Notes: a model not told the origin generated them from the sequence alone. A DNA stretch of 64,000 nucleotides from Tillus elongatus (GCA_964006375.1 OZ023269.1:5582501-5646500); one strand, 5' to 3'. Numbered from the stretch's first letter, positions 26,669 through 38,000 are shown. Made by a program: numbers and translations.

Positions 26669-26907
26669 TAAGGACATACCAAACTAACCCACCAACACCT
26701 GCTACGCCAAGAAGACCCACCTCTGTGTCAGTTATGCAATAGCCAATTAACTGTACAACACATCACAAAAGATTGTCCTAGTTTTACAGAAGAAAGACGA
26801 AGATACAACGCTCCATTTACTATAGAAGATACACTAGGAAACAACATGAATAATGTTATGAAAACTATAGGATTTTGGCAACCTTAAAAATTATAGACAA
26901 GATATAA
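26669..26907 (+). mobile_element. C-terminal fragment of a different LINE (zinc-knuckle end)
   Basis: The plus strand encodes GHTKLTHQHLLRQEDPPLCQ then LCNSQLTVQHITKDCPSF, with CxxC...H....C spacing, and ends GFLATLKIIDKI followed by a stop. IGHTxLTH followed by a Cys/His motif and QHI..xCPxF is the terminal region of RNase-H-type LINEs. The 70-odd codons are uninterrupted. Only this terminal piece is present, abutting LINE-A head to head. Confidence 0.8.
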
Positions 26908-28222
26908 AGACAGTTATGTACAATGTGTGTAAGTTTAATTGCAATACTTAATCGAGTAAAAATATGTTATCGTTGATTACCGCTAATAACCCCTGAGCTT
27001 GATGCGGCGTTTATCTAAATAATAAAAAAAAAAGATATATTTGAAATAAGAAACATTTTTATGAAAATCCACTGCCATAACACACTTCTGCGTCCAGACC
27101 TTTGTGAATAGATTGTTGCATATTAAGCAATGTGTTTCATATGAGATTTGCAGCCTATAGTGCTCTCCATAAATCTAGAAACAAATATAGATTCTCATCA
27201 AATATTAATAAAAACGGTAAGAATTGAAACTATATTAAAGCGTTTCTTGCCAGGGTTTCAGTTAAATTGTTTTTCTCTAACAAATACGACCGCTGAACTG
27301 GATATAAGGGATACAAACTGAAGCCAGATTTTAAAAGACTGAAAGATGCCAATTGACAAAGAGAAAGATCAAAGTCGACCGAAAATATGATTGCGAGTAT
27401 TTTTTAAAGCCGAACTCAAACCGAATTCTCACCGAAAATCTCTTTTAAGCCAATGTGTGAGACACAATATTAAATCTCCCCCTTGTAATAAATATTATAT
27501 ATGATTTCTTCGTAGAAAATATACGAAGGTTAATAATAAATGTGAAGCGATATACCAAATTCTCCAGATTACTGCACGTACTTTTGACACTGTAATATTT
27601 TTAAAGAATTTAGGCACTTTAAAGCTGAAATTTGCATTTATGTTTAATTTCTTTTCAGCCAAGACGGCTATCAAATTTTGATTATTTATTATTTATAACT
27701 ATTCCCTTTTCAAGAGAACTGTGGGTAACGTCAGAAATACTACAGTTAATGCAAGGATGTGGAGGTGGAGAAAGGTAAGATACGCAGAAGTAAATTTCTT
27801 ATTTTATTTATAATGACATTTACGGTCTATTCTTATTATTACTCTTATTGATTTATTTGTTAAAATTAAAACAGTATGTCTATAATTCAATCTGCATTTT
27901 GAGACACAATTTAAACAAATTTTAATCCAAAACCACTTGACATTGACGTTTCAGAATTTTATAAACTTTAAATTTTCATACACCAAACCGAACATTTTCT
28001 TTCCACCTTTCTTCCTCCATCTAATGCATCAAACGCGGCCTTCATTTTGCATAAATGGAAAGTTCTTCGTAACTATATTTTAATCACATTTCACTCTTTA
28101 CAACCCATTATGTTCACAGACTTACAAGTTTTGTACACACCCAGAACGATTATTAAACAAACATTGAGTATTTAGTAAATTTGCGGACATTATAATTTTG
28201 TGTAAGGTGGGGCTACTTTTAC
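26908..28222. other. Intergenic with one block-end relic
   Basis: At about 27033-27103 a copy of the block terminus (ATGAAAATCCACTGCCATAA, CTTCTGCGTCCAGAC) stands alone. Otherwise nothing is recognised. Confidence 0.5.
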
Positions 28223-28316
28223 GTACACTTGGAGAACACCCAAATCACCACAACACATATTTCAGAGACCTCACGATCGTTTCGTTGACAATTTCAACAT
28301 CTTCAGAGGAAGAAAA
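28223..28316 (-). repeat. Hammerhead-like repeat (single arm)
   Basis: Shares CACTTGGAGAAC...CAAATCACCACAACACA with both arms of the palindrome at 30028-30227. On the minus strand it contains CTGAAGATGTTG ... GTCAACGAAACGATCGTG, close to a hammerhead core but with an extra base between the CUGAnGA box and the stem. Activity is doubtful. Confidence 0.5.
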
Positions 28317-28575
28317 TTCTTTTCACACAGTAAGGCTACTTTGGTAGGCTTTAATGTATTATGTATTTGCAATGTCAATTTTGGAGTCTTTTTTGAGACA
28401 TTTTGTAGTACAATTTTTGCAAACTGTTTAGCAAAACTTATATAAAAGTCTAGACGCAGCAACGACCTGATTGTAGCGAAAAATGTTTTCAACAGGGTAA
28501 CAGGATAAAAGGAGAGCTCTCCGGGTCCATCATAAAGTCAAGACAAGTGACAAGTGTATTCTGGGTGTAATTTGG

Positions 28576-28624
28576 TATAGCTCACTGATGAGCTCTAATG
28601 AGAGCGAAACCGGTATGCGTTTCC
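28576..28624 (+). ncRNA. Hammerhead ribozyme motif (type I, minimal stem III)
   Basis: CTGATGA at 28585-28591 is followed by a perfect 5-bp stem II (GCTCT, loop AATG, AGAGC, 28592-28605) and GAAA (28606-28609). A self-complementary ACCGGT (28609-28614) gives a two-to-three-pair stem III, with A at 28615 as the nucleotide 5' of the predicted cleavage site (NUH triplet GUA). Stem I can form between 28579-28584 and 28616-28621 with one mismatch and one wobble. All invariant core bases are present. Minimal stem III hammerheads of this type are known in Penelope-like elements and short retroelements and often act as dimers. Downstream, 28625-28900 is probably the body of the carrier repeat. Confidence 0.75.
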
Positions 28625-29714
28625 AATTATAGTCGGAATGCACCAGCCCTTATATAGACATATAGATAACATGATTTGGGAACGAACTTTTTTTTTTGTC
28701 TGTCGGCCAGTATGTCTGTTAGTAGACACGAAAATTTTAGAACGAATTAAAAGATCGTCTTCAAATTCCGCACACGGTAATCCCTCGACAAGCAAACTGT
28801 TCGGATAGTTTTTTGGGTAAAATCGCCCTAAGGGGTAGTGAATTAATAGGGATGAGTTGGTTAAAGTTAACATTTTTTCATTGAAACTCAAGTAACATAA
28901 CGTTTAATGTTTGTTTATTAGAAAACCTTCAATTTCATTACACCTCTCGTATTCTGTGCTGAAATTAAATTAGGTGTAGAAAGTGTGGGAGTGGAATATC
29001 GATTGAGGATTGAGCTATGGTTTAACTTTCAGCACTTTTTTTTACATTCTGGTACTGGATAACTTTATATTACCTTAATTTAAATAAGTTAAGTTTAATA
29101 CGTCCTGTAGTTATCAAGTGACCAAAAAATTCAACGCCTTTACGAAGGAATTAGTATCAATCAAGCTGAGCCTTGAGATTAACCTTCTCTAATAGAAAAT
29201 ATTTGTAATGATTTTGAAAAACAGATAATGTCTTCAATCATTCGCTATAGAAACAACATTTTATGCATGAAGATTCGCTAATAAAATATATAAATGAAAA
29301 ATTACACAACCTGATATAAATACAGACGTAGACGCTTTTTCTGTGGCTTCACAACGAAAATTTTCTTATACCTGAAGGTACCGTAAGCCACCAAAATAGA
29401 GCAAGAATCTAATCTGCTATTTAAGTTGTACTAAAGGTTTAAAATTTAACATCCCTGCATTAATGAACCTTCTACAAAAATCCGCTAAATATTATTTGGT
29501 ATTACATCATCTGTACAGATAACGTTAAAGTTGAATAAATAATTAAAAATAATTTGAAAAAAAGTTTGGTACTTTTTTTATATTTTTGCGACGGAACTTT
29601 AATCTGCAATATTAAATAGCTTTTGTTAAACGCATACAATATGTTGATCTTTTTCTCTCATCTGACCTCCAGTGGCACCCAAAATTGTATAATCAATTGC
29701 TTAGAACTCTTTTT
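28625..29714. other. Probable hammerhead-carrying repeat body, then intergenic
   Basis: After the ribozyme a hairpin (TGCGTTTCC / GGAATGCA) and a T-run follow. The element end could not be located. No coding signature is seen to 29714. Confidence 0.35.
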
Positions 29715-29885
29715 AACTTAGAAATCTAAATTTTTGTATATATTATACGTGTTATAGTCGAAATCTGCATATCAAATTTGGTAGCTATAGGTTTGTGATT
29801 TTCGGAGATAATTTTTTTAAAGAAAACTCAAAATTGACCTTATCATATCACTTATCCAAGCCACTTACAAAGGAAAGGCAATAGA
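29715..29885 (-). repeat. Diverged AT-core block core fragment
   Basis: CATATCAAATTTGGTAGC, TTCGGAGATAATTTTTTTAA and TATCCAAGCCACTTACAAAG correspond to the core of the blocks at 42.0 and 55.2 kb. Arm and (AT)n are absent. Confidence 0.6.
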
Positions 29886-30027
29886 CCTAAGACCTAAGGT
29901 TGAGCACACTAAGAACATGGAGACGATCGCCAGTGAGATTTGATGGGTACGCAGACTGAGGTGCTGTAATCGAACTACAACAACCAACTACCATGTAAAA
30001 ACTGGAACCTGTGATGAGCACTAATAA

Positions 30028-30227
30028 GTACACTTGGAGAACCCAAATCACCACAACACATATTTCAGAGATCTTACGATCGTTTCGTTGACCATGTCAA
30101 CGTGTTCAGAGGAAAACAAATTCTAAATTCAGATTTTTTCTTCCTCTGAAGAGGTTGACATGGTCAACGAAACGATCGTAAGGTGTCTGAAATATCTGTT
30201 GTGGTGATTTGGGTTCTCCAAGTGTAC
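30028..30227. repeat. 200-bp palindrome with hammerhead-like cores on both arms
   Basis: GTACACTTGGAGAACCCAAA at 30028 and its inverse ending at 30227 bound two arms of about 85-94 bp separated by about 20 bp. On the plus strand 30146-30180 reads CTGAAGA, a stem GTTGAC/GTCAAC with loop ATG, then GAAA and the self-complementary ACGATCGT followed by A. That is a hammerhead-like layout with one extra G before stem II. The opposite arm has a more decayed copy (CTGAACACG). Related single arms are at 28223-28316 and 40820-40962. Confidence 0.65.
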
Positions 30228-30959
30228 CTATTAACCCAACTACCCCTATCCACCTCTTCATGGGGTGGACAGATTGAGGTTCATAACTTTTTAAACTCTT
30301 GAGAATTGATTCAAAACAGTTTTGATAAATTCTAAACTCGGTTAAACCGGAGAATCTAGTATTATTTACGAAAATGACCGTGGAAAAATTTCCGAATTTG
30401 TGGGTTTCGGCAAAATTTCCAAAACGATTAGGTAAACTGCTCCTTGGCAGCGGTGACAGCTGATAACCCAGAGTGACAGAAATAGACGGACGCTAAAAGA
30501 ACTAAATATGCAAAGCATAGGGCGAATTAGAAAATTCAGCGCTTTACGCTTTTTATGGGTTTTAAAACAAAAAGTGTAGACTTAAATATTTACCTAAAAC
30601 TATTTTATAAGTTATATTTTAAATGCACCCCATATGTTACACGACCTATTTGAATTCTCAAGAAAAATAACAGGGTGAAAGCAAACCACATATTTTTCAC
30701 ACTACAAGTTAAACGTTTTTAAAGTTTAAAATTTTATTACATTCATACTTACACAGGTTCAAACTTCGGGAACTTTATCTGGTACTTACAGCAACTTTAT
30801 ATTTTATAATTCATAGCATTGTTGCTGAGGGAATTTGTTGAAGTCTACTTCAAAAATGTTTTATCATAATATTTATTTCTCGTACGATCAACTTAATATT
30901 TTCCAAGGTATACATTTCACTTTAATAATGCAAAACAATCAAATGGCACCTAGAACTCT
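30228..30959. other. Intergenic, nothing recognised
   Basis: An open frame at 30835-31131 runs into a block arm and is not a gene candidate. Confidence 0.45.
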
Positions 30960-31085
30960 CTTATTAGTGAATTTTCTTTCACTAATAAGAGAAAAATATT
31001 TACTAATGAGACACGTCTTCTGGATTCTGAAAAAAAATTCTTTAAATTACCTGGAGCTGGCCGCTAGAACCCATATATATATATA
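30960..31085 (+). repeat. AT-core block arm, left part of a block split by nested insertions
   Basis: TTAGTGAATTTTC hairpin, then diverged arm (CTAGAACCCATAT) running into (AT)n at about 31070. The block resumes at about 37575 (ATGTATCACACAGATAACTC) after three nested elements totalling about 6.4 kb. Confidence 0.75.
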
Positions 31086-33148
31086 CAGTGTGGAACAGCC
31101 AAATGGAATAAATTCGATAACGGATAAATGAGGACGTGTTGGGAAAAACGCTTGGACACGTCGATTTGTATTTTTAACTGCGCATCTTCTTCAAGAAAAA
31201 AAAATTATATAGGGTGCGTCATGTGACAGTGGCCAATACCAACTTTCTTATTTTAAATACAAGCCCCTGTATATTATTAATTTTTTGGATTCTTCAGAAA
31301 ATTCTAGACATAATTCATGTACAATGTCCTATACCTATCTTCAACTGTTTCGGAAATATTAAGTATTTTCAGATTTATTACAAAAATTAACATTAAAAAT
31401 AGAAAATTATTTTATTTCACAAATTCTAATAAGAAATACTGATTATTTCTTAATAATTTAAAAAAACAAAAAAAAAATTAATGTCAATGTAGTAAATGTT
31501 CAAAATGCTCGCCACGAACATCTTGGCAACATGCTAATCTGGTACAGAAATGTCTTCTAACATTACTCAACATCTCAGGCGTGACTGATCTAATCGCAAG
31601 CGTGATTCGTCTTTTAAGTCATCTAAGTTGAGGGGCTTAGTTTTGTATACAATACTTTTGACATATCCCCACAAAAAGTAGTCTAATAGCGACAGATCAG
31701 GAGATCGTGCTGGCCATTCTATCGATCCGCGCCTCCCTATCCACCGATTTGGAAAAATTTGGTTCAGGTACTGCCGGACATTGATTTGGTAATGGGGCGG
31801 TGCTCCATCTTGCTGAAACCATATTTTATTGGCAGGAACTTGTGGGTTTGCTGGATCTGGATATAAGTTTGTCAAAGTTGGCACGACATTATTTTGGAGC
31901 AGTTCTAAATATTTATCCCCATTCAAGTTGCCATCAATGAAAAAGGGACCTACGATATGATTTCCAACAATTCCTGCCCAAACATTAACTTTTTCAGGAT
32001 ATTGCGTATGTTCCTCTCTCATCCAATGAGGATTCTCATTAGACCAATAGCGGCAATTTTGACGATTAACATGACCGTGAAGTGTAAATGTGCTCTCATC
32101 AGAAAACAAAACATCTTCTAATTGGATCACATTGTTATCTAACATTGCCATCATTTGTTCACAAAAATACGTTCTCCTATCGAAATCGTCCTCCATGAGC
32201 TCCTGAGTTGGTATCATTTTATAGGGATGCATTTTACTTTCCTTTAATGTTCGAAAAATTGCTGTGTGGCTAACGTTGAATAGTTGGGCTGCTTGTCGAC
32301 CAGAAGTATGTGGGTTTTCTTGAAACTCAAGCGTAATATCCAATTTCGTATCATCACTTACTGCATTGGCAGCTACTTTTTTTATCTGTCTCACATGACC
32401 AAGCTCGCGAAACTGCTTTTCTATTTTGCTAATTGTTCCTTGGGATACAGGCGGCAAATTTGGAAATTTTTCGTGAAATAAGCGAGACACTTCCATCTGT
32501 GTCCGTGTGTTATCTCCATAACCAATCATTTGTAGAATGGTTATTTTGTGCATTTCTGTTAAATGAACCATTTTTCTGATATTATTACGTACAGTTAACG
32601 AAATTCAAACGACAATAGCACTGACACTAATCACTACTGTCATGCAGGCAGACAACAAGTTGCTAAGGCTACGAGTTTTATACGAACAGAAAGAAAACTG
32701 TTTTTGTTTTTGTTTCATTTCATATCAGTAAAAAGAAACGCAGGAATGGTTTTTGTTTACTTTCTCATTATCAAGAGCTGAATGGGAAATAAGTATTGAA
32801 TGCAATGTAGCGAATTTGTGAAATAAAATAATTTTCTATTTTTAATGTTAATTTTTGTAATAAATCTGAAAATACTTAATATTTCCGAAACAATTGAAGA
32901 TAGGTATAGAACATTGTACATGAATTATGTCTAGAATTTTCTGAAGAATCCAAAAAATTAATAATATACAGGGGCTTGTATTTAAAATAAGAAAGTTGGT
33001 ATTGGCCACTGTCACATGACGCACCCTATATAATTTTTTTTTCTTGAAAAAATGCGCAGTTAAAAATACAAATCGACGTCTCCAAGCGTTTTTCCCAACA
33101 CGCCCTCATTTATCCGTTATCGAATTTATTCCATTTGGCTGTTCCACA

Positions 33149-33151
<3 letters not shown>
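31086..33151 (-). mobile_element. DD41D Tc1/mariner transposon, near-intact, TIRs 341 bp
   Basis: The element runs from CAGTGTGGAACAGCC (31086) to its inverse ending at 33151, flanked by TA on both sides, the expected Tc1/mariner target duplication. The terminal inverted repeats are 31086-31426 and 32812-33151, with only about three mismatches noticed by eye. They contain conserved TAGGGTGCGTCATGTGACAG. Length is 2066 bp with one transposase gene on the minus strand. It inserted inside the (AT)n tract of a block (30960-31085 and 33152 onward). The high TIR identity suggests recent mobility. Confidence 0.92.
31567..32571 (-). CDS. Mariner transposase, DD41D type, with a C-terminal frameshift
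   Basis: A 334-codon frame starts MVHLTEMHKITILQ. The N-terminal half holds a paired-type helix-turn-helix DNA-binding region (HTH around SQGTISKIEKQF and GRQAAQLFNVSHTAIFRTL). The catalytic residues are D158 (VLFSDESTF), D255 (WFQQDGAPPH) and D297 (SLLDYFLWG). There are 41 residues between the last two, which defines the DD41D (rosa-like) group. After DDLKD the frame runs into a short wrong-frame tail. Shifting by one base near 31610 restores a normal terminus (VTPEMLSNVRRHF, HFEHLLH) ending at about 31484, so a single 1-bp deletion removes roughly the last 40 residues. The catalytic core is complete. Whether the truncated protein works is unknown. Confidence 0.9.
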   Translation of the reverse strand: MVHLTEMHKITILQMIGYGDNTRTQMEVSRLFHEKFPNLPPVSQGTISKIEKQFRELGHVRQIKKVAANAVSDDTKLDITLEFQENPHTSGRQAAQLFNVSHTAIFRTLKESKMHPYKMIPTQELMEDDFDRRTYFCEQMMAMLDNNVIQLEDVLFSDESTFTLHGHVNRQNCRYWSNENPHWMREEHTQYPEKVNVWAGIVGNHIVGPFFIDGNLNGDKYLELLQNNVVPTLTNLYPDPANPQVPANKIWFQQDGAPPHYQINVRQYLNQIFPNRWIGRRGSIEWPARSPDLSLLDYFLWGYVKSIVYKTKPLNLDDLKDESRLRLDQSRLRC

Positions 33152-33223
<72 letters not shown>

Positions 33224-33232
33224 TACATATAT
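33152..33232. repeat. (AT)n remnant between nested elements
   Basis: The right-hand part of the block's AT tract, between the DD41D element and the CCCAAGCAACA element. Confidence 0.9.
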
Positions 33233-35335
33233 CCCAAGCAACAAATTAAGGCATCTTAACCAGCACTCGAGTCCAGATAACCTAAGCAAGTTGTAATTTA
33301 GTAATAATTAACCAAAATGTTACCTTGATTGTCATAATGACTACAAATTCTAAATGCGGCTCCGAACTAGCTTATTTTTGACTATTAAAATTACTCCAAA
33401 GTCAGTAACTTACAAGTAACTAAATTGGGAAAAATTGGTTCAATTTTACTCATAAAATATACTTGAATATACTTTTGTGTTTCAATTTCAGAGTTGGTAA
33501 TTTTTAGGTCGAAGTGCGCCCTAAATTTGACTGAAAATCGACTACCAAGCCCAGATACCTGAAATACCTACTTTAAGGTAATTTATTACCTAATATTAAC
33601 CTGCGCAATATGTCTCTGTGGTATAGTAAATTGGAGGTCTTCTTATGAAGTCCAGCTTACATATATATTACCAATTTCAGTGCAATACAGCACAGGAAAT
33701 GTTTTGGGCACTGAGCTAACCTAAAAAGGCTTTCTGATCGACTATAAAGTCATAATTACTGCATAAATGGTCTGCCAAGTCAAATTGCCTACCTTCAAGT
33801 TGAAAATACCCATAAAATCTGACTTGAAATAAAAATTGTCCTTAAAGTTCAAAGTGTACAGCAGTGAAATACATTTGTGAATTTTAAAGATGTGTCAGTT
33901 GATAAATTTCACCAATAAAAGTTTATTATTGTTGTGAATGTGCGTGCACCAGTAACAAATATAGTGTTACAATACCCCCTTTGAAACCAATAAAAGTTTA
34001 CAGACATACTACAAATTATTATAGAGTAGTAAAGAATGCTTGTATTCAGTTCGCTTCATATTAATTATTATTTCGATAATGTTCTCTGTGTAAATCCTAA
34101 AAAAAGTATGACAACTTTATCGGCTACTACTACTAGGTATATGAAAGTAAAACTGAATTTTAATTATATGCTGGTGTTAAATCAGCACGTTTCCCTCTTC
34201 AATATAATACATCCCTTTTCATGCCAAATGGAGTAAAGCATGTCATGTTTATGTTTACTTATTTTATTTTGTTTCTATTTTCTATTAATGTCTATATATT
34301 ATGGAATCAAAGACCAAAAGCGCTGTATAATCATTCCTATATGTCTTTCGGCTGTGCACGGATATAAGTAATATATATTTTTATAGACGAAAATGTTTCA
34401 TTTATAATGAATTCAAACAAAATTCGGTTACCATATAGTTGAAATTCCCATAATAGGACAAAATGTCTTCAAAGTTTGGTTAGTTTGCCCTGTCATTAGG
34501 GATTGTGACTTACAGGTAAAAAAATAGGGCAAAATTATCTTTCAGGTCAATAATGTTAGAAGGGCAGCCATATTAATTTAATTTTGCGGTATCCATCTTG
34601 ATTGCATTGGGGAATGAAAAATAATTTTTGTTGAATAAAGTGTTATCAAATTTTAGTTCGAAAAAAACATTAAATAATGCTTGTATACCATGACGACAGG
34701 ATAGTTTTGTGTTGTTTACATCACCAATCCTCGAAAATCAGAATTTCAAGAATTTTGAATAATTTTTATTTTCACTAATTTTATCTTTTACACGAGCCCT
34801 CGAATTTTATTGCAGTATCATCATCATGTTAACAGAAAAAACATAACCGCAGTGGTTTTTTTCTTTATACAGTGCGAATCTCCTTTATCATTGTTCCAAA
34901 TATTTAAAGTAAGTTCTTTGATCATTCAAGATGTCATTTTTGAACAGAGATGGACAATATATCTACTACTCTACTGTTTATACATACATAACCACAGATC
35001 CTACAGAACCGAATAATGTCACATGCGTACTTCGTTGTTAAGAACGTCACGGCACTCGGCGCCTAGATGTCAGATTCAAGTAAAGCGTAGCACATATTTA
35101 CCAACATATTACGTCCATTGGCCCAATGTTGAATGAAAATGCCCTAAATATAACTAAAACGCCTTGGTCGAAACGCCTTGCTGGACCTATTATCGACTTC
35201 CATATTACTTTGTCTTTATTCCCCACATTGGTAATATACACTTAAATTTAACTTGAAAATGACCTGTGGTGCTTTGGTCACCGACCTATTGGTAGGGCGA
35301 TTTTACGTCAACTTGACTTTAAATGTTGCTTGGGA
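33233..35335. mobile_element. Candidate DNA transposon with CCCAAGCAACA ends, no transposase seen
   Basis: CCCAAGCAACA at 33233-33243 is matched by its exact inverse TGTTGCTTGGG ending at 35335; beyond 11 bp the ends diverge. The flanks are ATAT on the left and ATA on the right, allowing a 2-bp AT/TA duplication. The interior (2.1 kb) is AT-rich with only short open frames (34036-34236, 34810-35016) lacking recognised domains, so it would be non-autonomous. No superfamily can be assigned from the ends alone. Confidence 0.5.
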
Positions 35336-35337
35336 TA

Positions 35338-37537
35338 CAGGGTGATTTTTTGGCAAAAATAAGAGGGTGTCTTTTTTATAAAGTTTTTCTTGAAACCCCT
35401 TCTTCTCCAAGTAACAGCCCTTTGAAATTTTGGAAAAAAGTTTTCATTAAATTTATCCGTTATGGAATAATTTAAAAAAACGAAATTTTGCAGATGCATA
35501 AGGCTAACAAAATCACGGTTTTAAGTGGATTTTATAACCCTATAATGTTATCACAAAAGAGTGTAAAAACCTACCCTCAAATTATTTTTTATCAGTACTT
35601 TTTATTGTGTGTACCGTTGTCTATTAAAAAAATGATTTAGAAAGGAATATTCAATAAGCAAATTTTTTATATCTTGACATTTTCTCATAAAATTGTTAGT
35701 TTCATCACAAAAAAATAAAATATTACTCAGATAGATGTCGCATGAATTTACAGAGTTGTTGTTATTTGCTGAAAAATCAAGTACGTGGTAGGCTGTCAAA
35801 TAACGTCGTAATTACACTAATATTAATTGTTCTAGTTGTTATCAATCTATCCAGAATTTTTTAAAGACTTATAAGTGAATAAAATGGTAAATTATACCAA
35901 TTCCGAAATGGCAGATATGCATTTTGAATATGGCCGTGCTAATGGCAATGGATTAAGAGCACAGCACCTATACACTCAGTTATATCCAAATAGAACTGTA
36001 TCCCATCACAGCATATTCGCACGCATTCATCAAGGTCTGCAAGAAGAAGGAAAATTTTAAAGAAGTGCCGCCGATTGCGGGCGTTCTAGAGAAGTAAGAA
36101 TTGTAGCACTTGAAGAGGCTGTCCTCAATTTAATTGAAGAATATCCTGGTACAAGTACAAAAAGAATCGCTCAAGTCTTAAATGTCAGCTATTCCACGGT
36201 ATTTAGAATTTTAAAAGAACAACTACTGCATCCCTACCATATCCAACGAGTTCAAGCGCTCTTACCTCGTGATTTTTTACCTCGTTTAATTTTTTGTCAG
36301 TGGATGCTTCAAATTTCACAGTTTTTATCTCGTATTTTATTAACTGATGAGGCCAACTTTTCACGAGAATCTATTAGAAATTTTCATAATAACCACATAT
36401 GGTCTGAAGAAAACCCACACCAAATTACGGAATCTCATTTTCAACACCAGTTTTCATTAAATATATGGCTTGCTGTCATTGATGATGACCTAATTGGACC
36501 ATATTTTCCGCCGATAAGACTAAATGGGAAAGTATACTGTCATCTACTCGAAGAAGAGTTGCCCCTACTTCTTGAAAATATTCCTTTACAAATTAGACAA
36601 CAAATGTGGCACATGCACGACGGGGCTCCAGCTGATTTTAGTATCAACGATCGTAAATACTTGAACGAAGTTTACCCAGATCGTTGGATAGGTCCAAGAG
36701 GCCCACAGAATTGACCTGCCCGATCTCCTGAATTAACCATTGGATTTTAGCCTGTAGAGTTTGCTGAAAACTTTAGTTTATTCAAGTCCTGTTGAAAACA
36801 TCCCTGACCTCAGAAATCATATTATCGCACACCCGGTATTTTTAATAGAATACGAAGTTCAATGAGAAACAGATTAGTCATGCGTTCTCTCCGAAGGGGG
36901 CATTTTCAACATTTATTATGATAATACGTACTGACATTTTGTTAATATTTTTTTCGTTTCTTAGTTTGTTAATTATTAATTATAAAATAGTAGTACAATA
37001 GTTGTTGTTTCTTATTATGAATTTTGGGAAATTAGTAAAAGCCAGAACAATACATATTAACATATTAGTCTAATTATGATCTTATTTGACAGCCTATCAC
37101 GTACTTGATTTTTCAGCAAATAACAACCACTCTGTAAATTCATGTGATATCGATGTGAGTAATATTTTATTTTTTTGTGATGAAACTAACAATTTTATGA
37201 GAAAATGTCAGGACATAAAAAGTTGCTAAATGAATCCCTCTTTCCAAGTAATTTTTTTCAATAGAAAACGGTACGCACAATAAAAAGTACCGATAAAAAA
37301 TAATGTAAGGGTAGGTTTTTTCACCCTCTTGTGATAACATTATAGGGTTACAAAATCCATTTAAAACTGTCTTTTTGTTAGCCTTATACTTCTGCAAAAT
37401 TTCGTTTTTTTAAATTATTACATAACTGAGAAATTTAATGAAAACTTTTTTTTGGCAAAATTTCAAAGGAGCAGAAGGAGTTTTAAGAAAAAATTTATAA
37501 AAATACACCCCTTATTTTTCGCCAAAGAATCACCCTG
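35338..37537 (+). mobile_element. Second DD41D-like transposon, TIRs about 460 bp
   Basis: Left end CAGGGTGATTTTTTGGC (35338) and right end GAATCACCCTG (to 37537) are flanked by TA on both sides. The inverted repeats span about 35338-35803 and 37082-37537 and are noticeably more diverged than those of the 31.1-kb element. Length is 2200 bp. It lies 2 bp from the right end of the CCCAAGCAACA element. Immediately right is another mariner-like end in inverse orientation (AAACACCCTGTA, about 37561-37572). Confidence 0.85.
35884..36921 (+). pseudogene. DD41D-like mariner transposase, broken
   Basis: The first ATG in a sensible context is at 35884 (MVNYTNSEMADMHFEYG). One in-frame stop (36058-36060) interrupts the N-terminal domain. 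The same frame then continues through NVSYSTVFRILKEQLLHPY (HTH), LLTDEANFSR (first catalytic Asp), HNNHIWSEENPHQ, MHDGAPADFS (second Asp) and YPDRWIGPRGPQN, where a TGA at 36712-36714 stands where related proteins have Trp. A one-base loss near 36735 destroys the third Asp motif (PLDFFLWG in relatives). A terminal RRGHFQHLL and stop end at 36921. Spacing equals that of the DD41D element at 31.1 kb. Dead transposase. Confidence 0.85.
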
Positions 37538-37539
37538 TA

Positions 37540-38000
37540 AAATTTTTCGCATCAATTTAGAAACACCCTGTATATATGTATCACACAGATAACTCAAAAA
37601 AAATGTGCCGATTTTGATCAAATTTGATAAGTACCTTCTTTTTTCAAGTGTCTTGGAGAAGTTCGTTATCCAGAAAAATCGGCCCAGATTTTCCTGGAAA
37701 ATTTTGTGTTTTCTTTCGGAAAAAAAAATATGTCTCCAGAAATAACGAGGCAAAGGTGACTAAATTTAGTGCGCTGATTTCTGTTATAAACAGTATCCTG
37801 TGTACCAAAATTGAGACATCTAACTTAAAAGACAAAAATATATTGGTAAGCGTCTGATTAAAAGAAGCTAAAACGTCAAAATTGATAATTATGGTAGTCG
37901 TACTAATGTGAGTAAAAAGTACGACACGAAATGACTAACATGCTTCTAGATCTGTGTCTAAGTCGTTATTTTCCTTCATTTTGTTAAAATATAAGCTAAA
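37540..38000 (+). repeat. AT-core block, core half displaced by nested insertions
   Basis: ATATATGTATCACACAGATA at 37572 is the core start normally found right of (AT)n. TTTTGATCAAATTTGATAAG, TCCAGAAAAATCGGCCCAG and TCCTTCATTTTGTTAAAATA follow in family order. It is the right half of the block begun at 30960. Confidence 0.75.
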
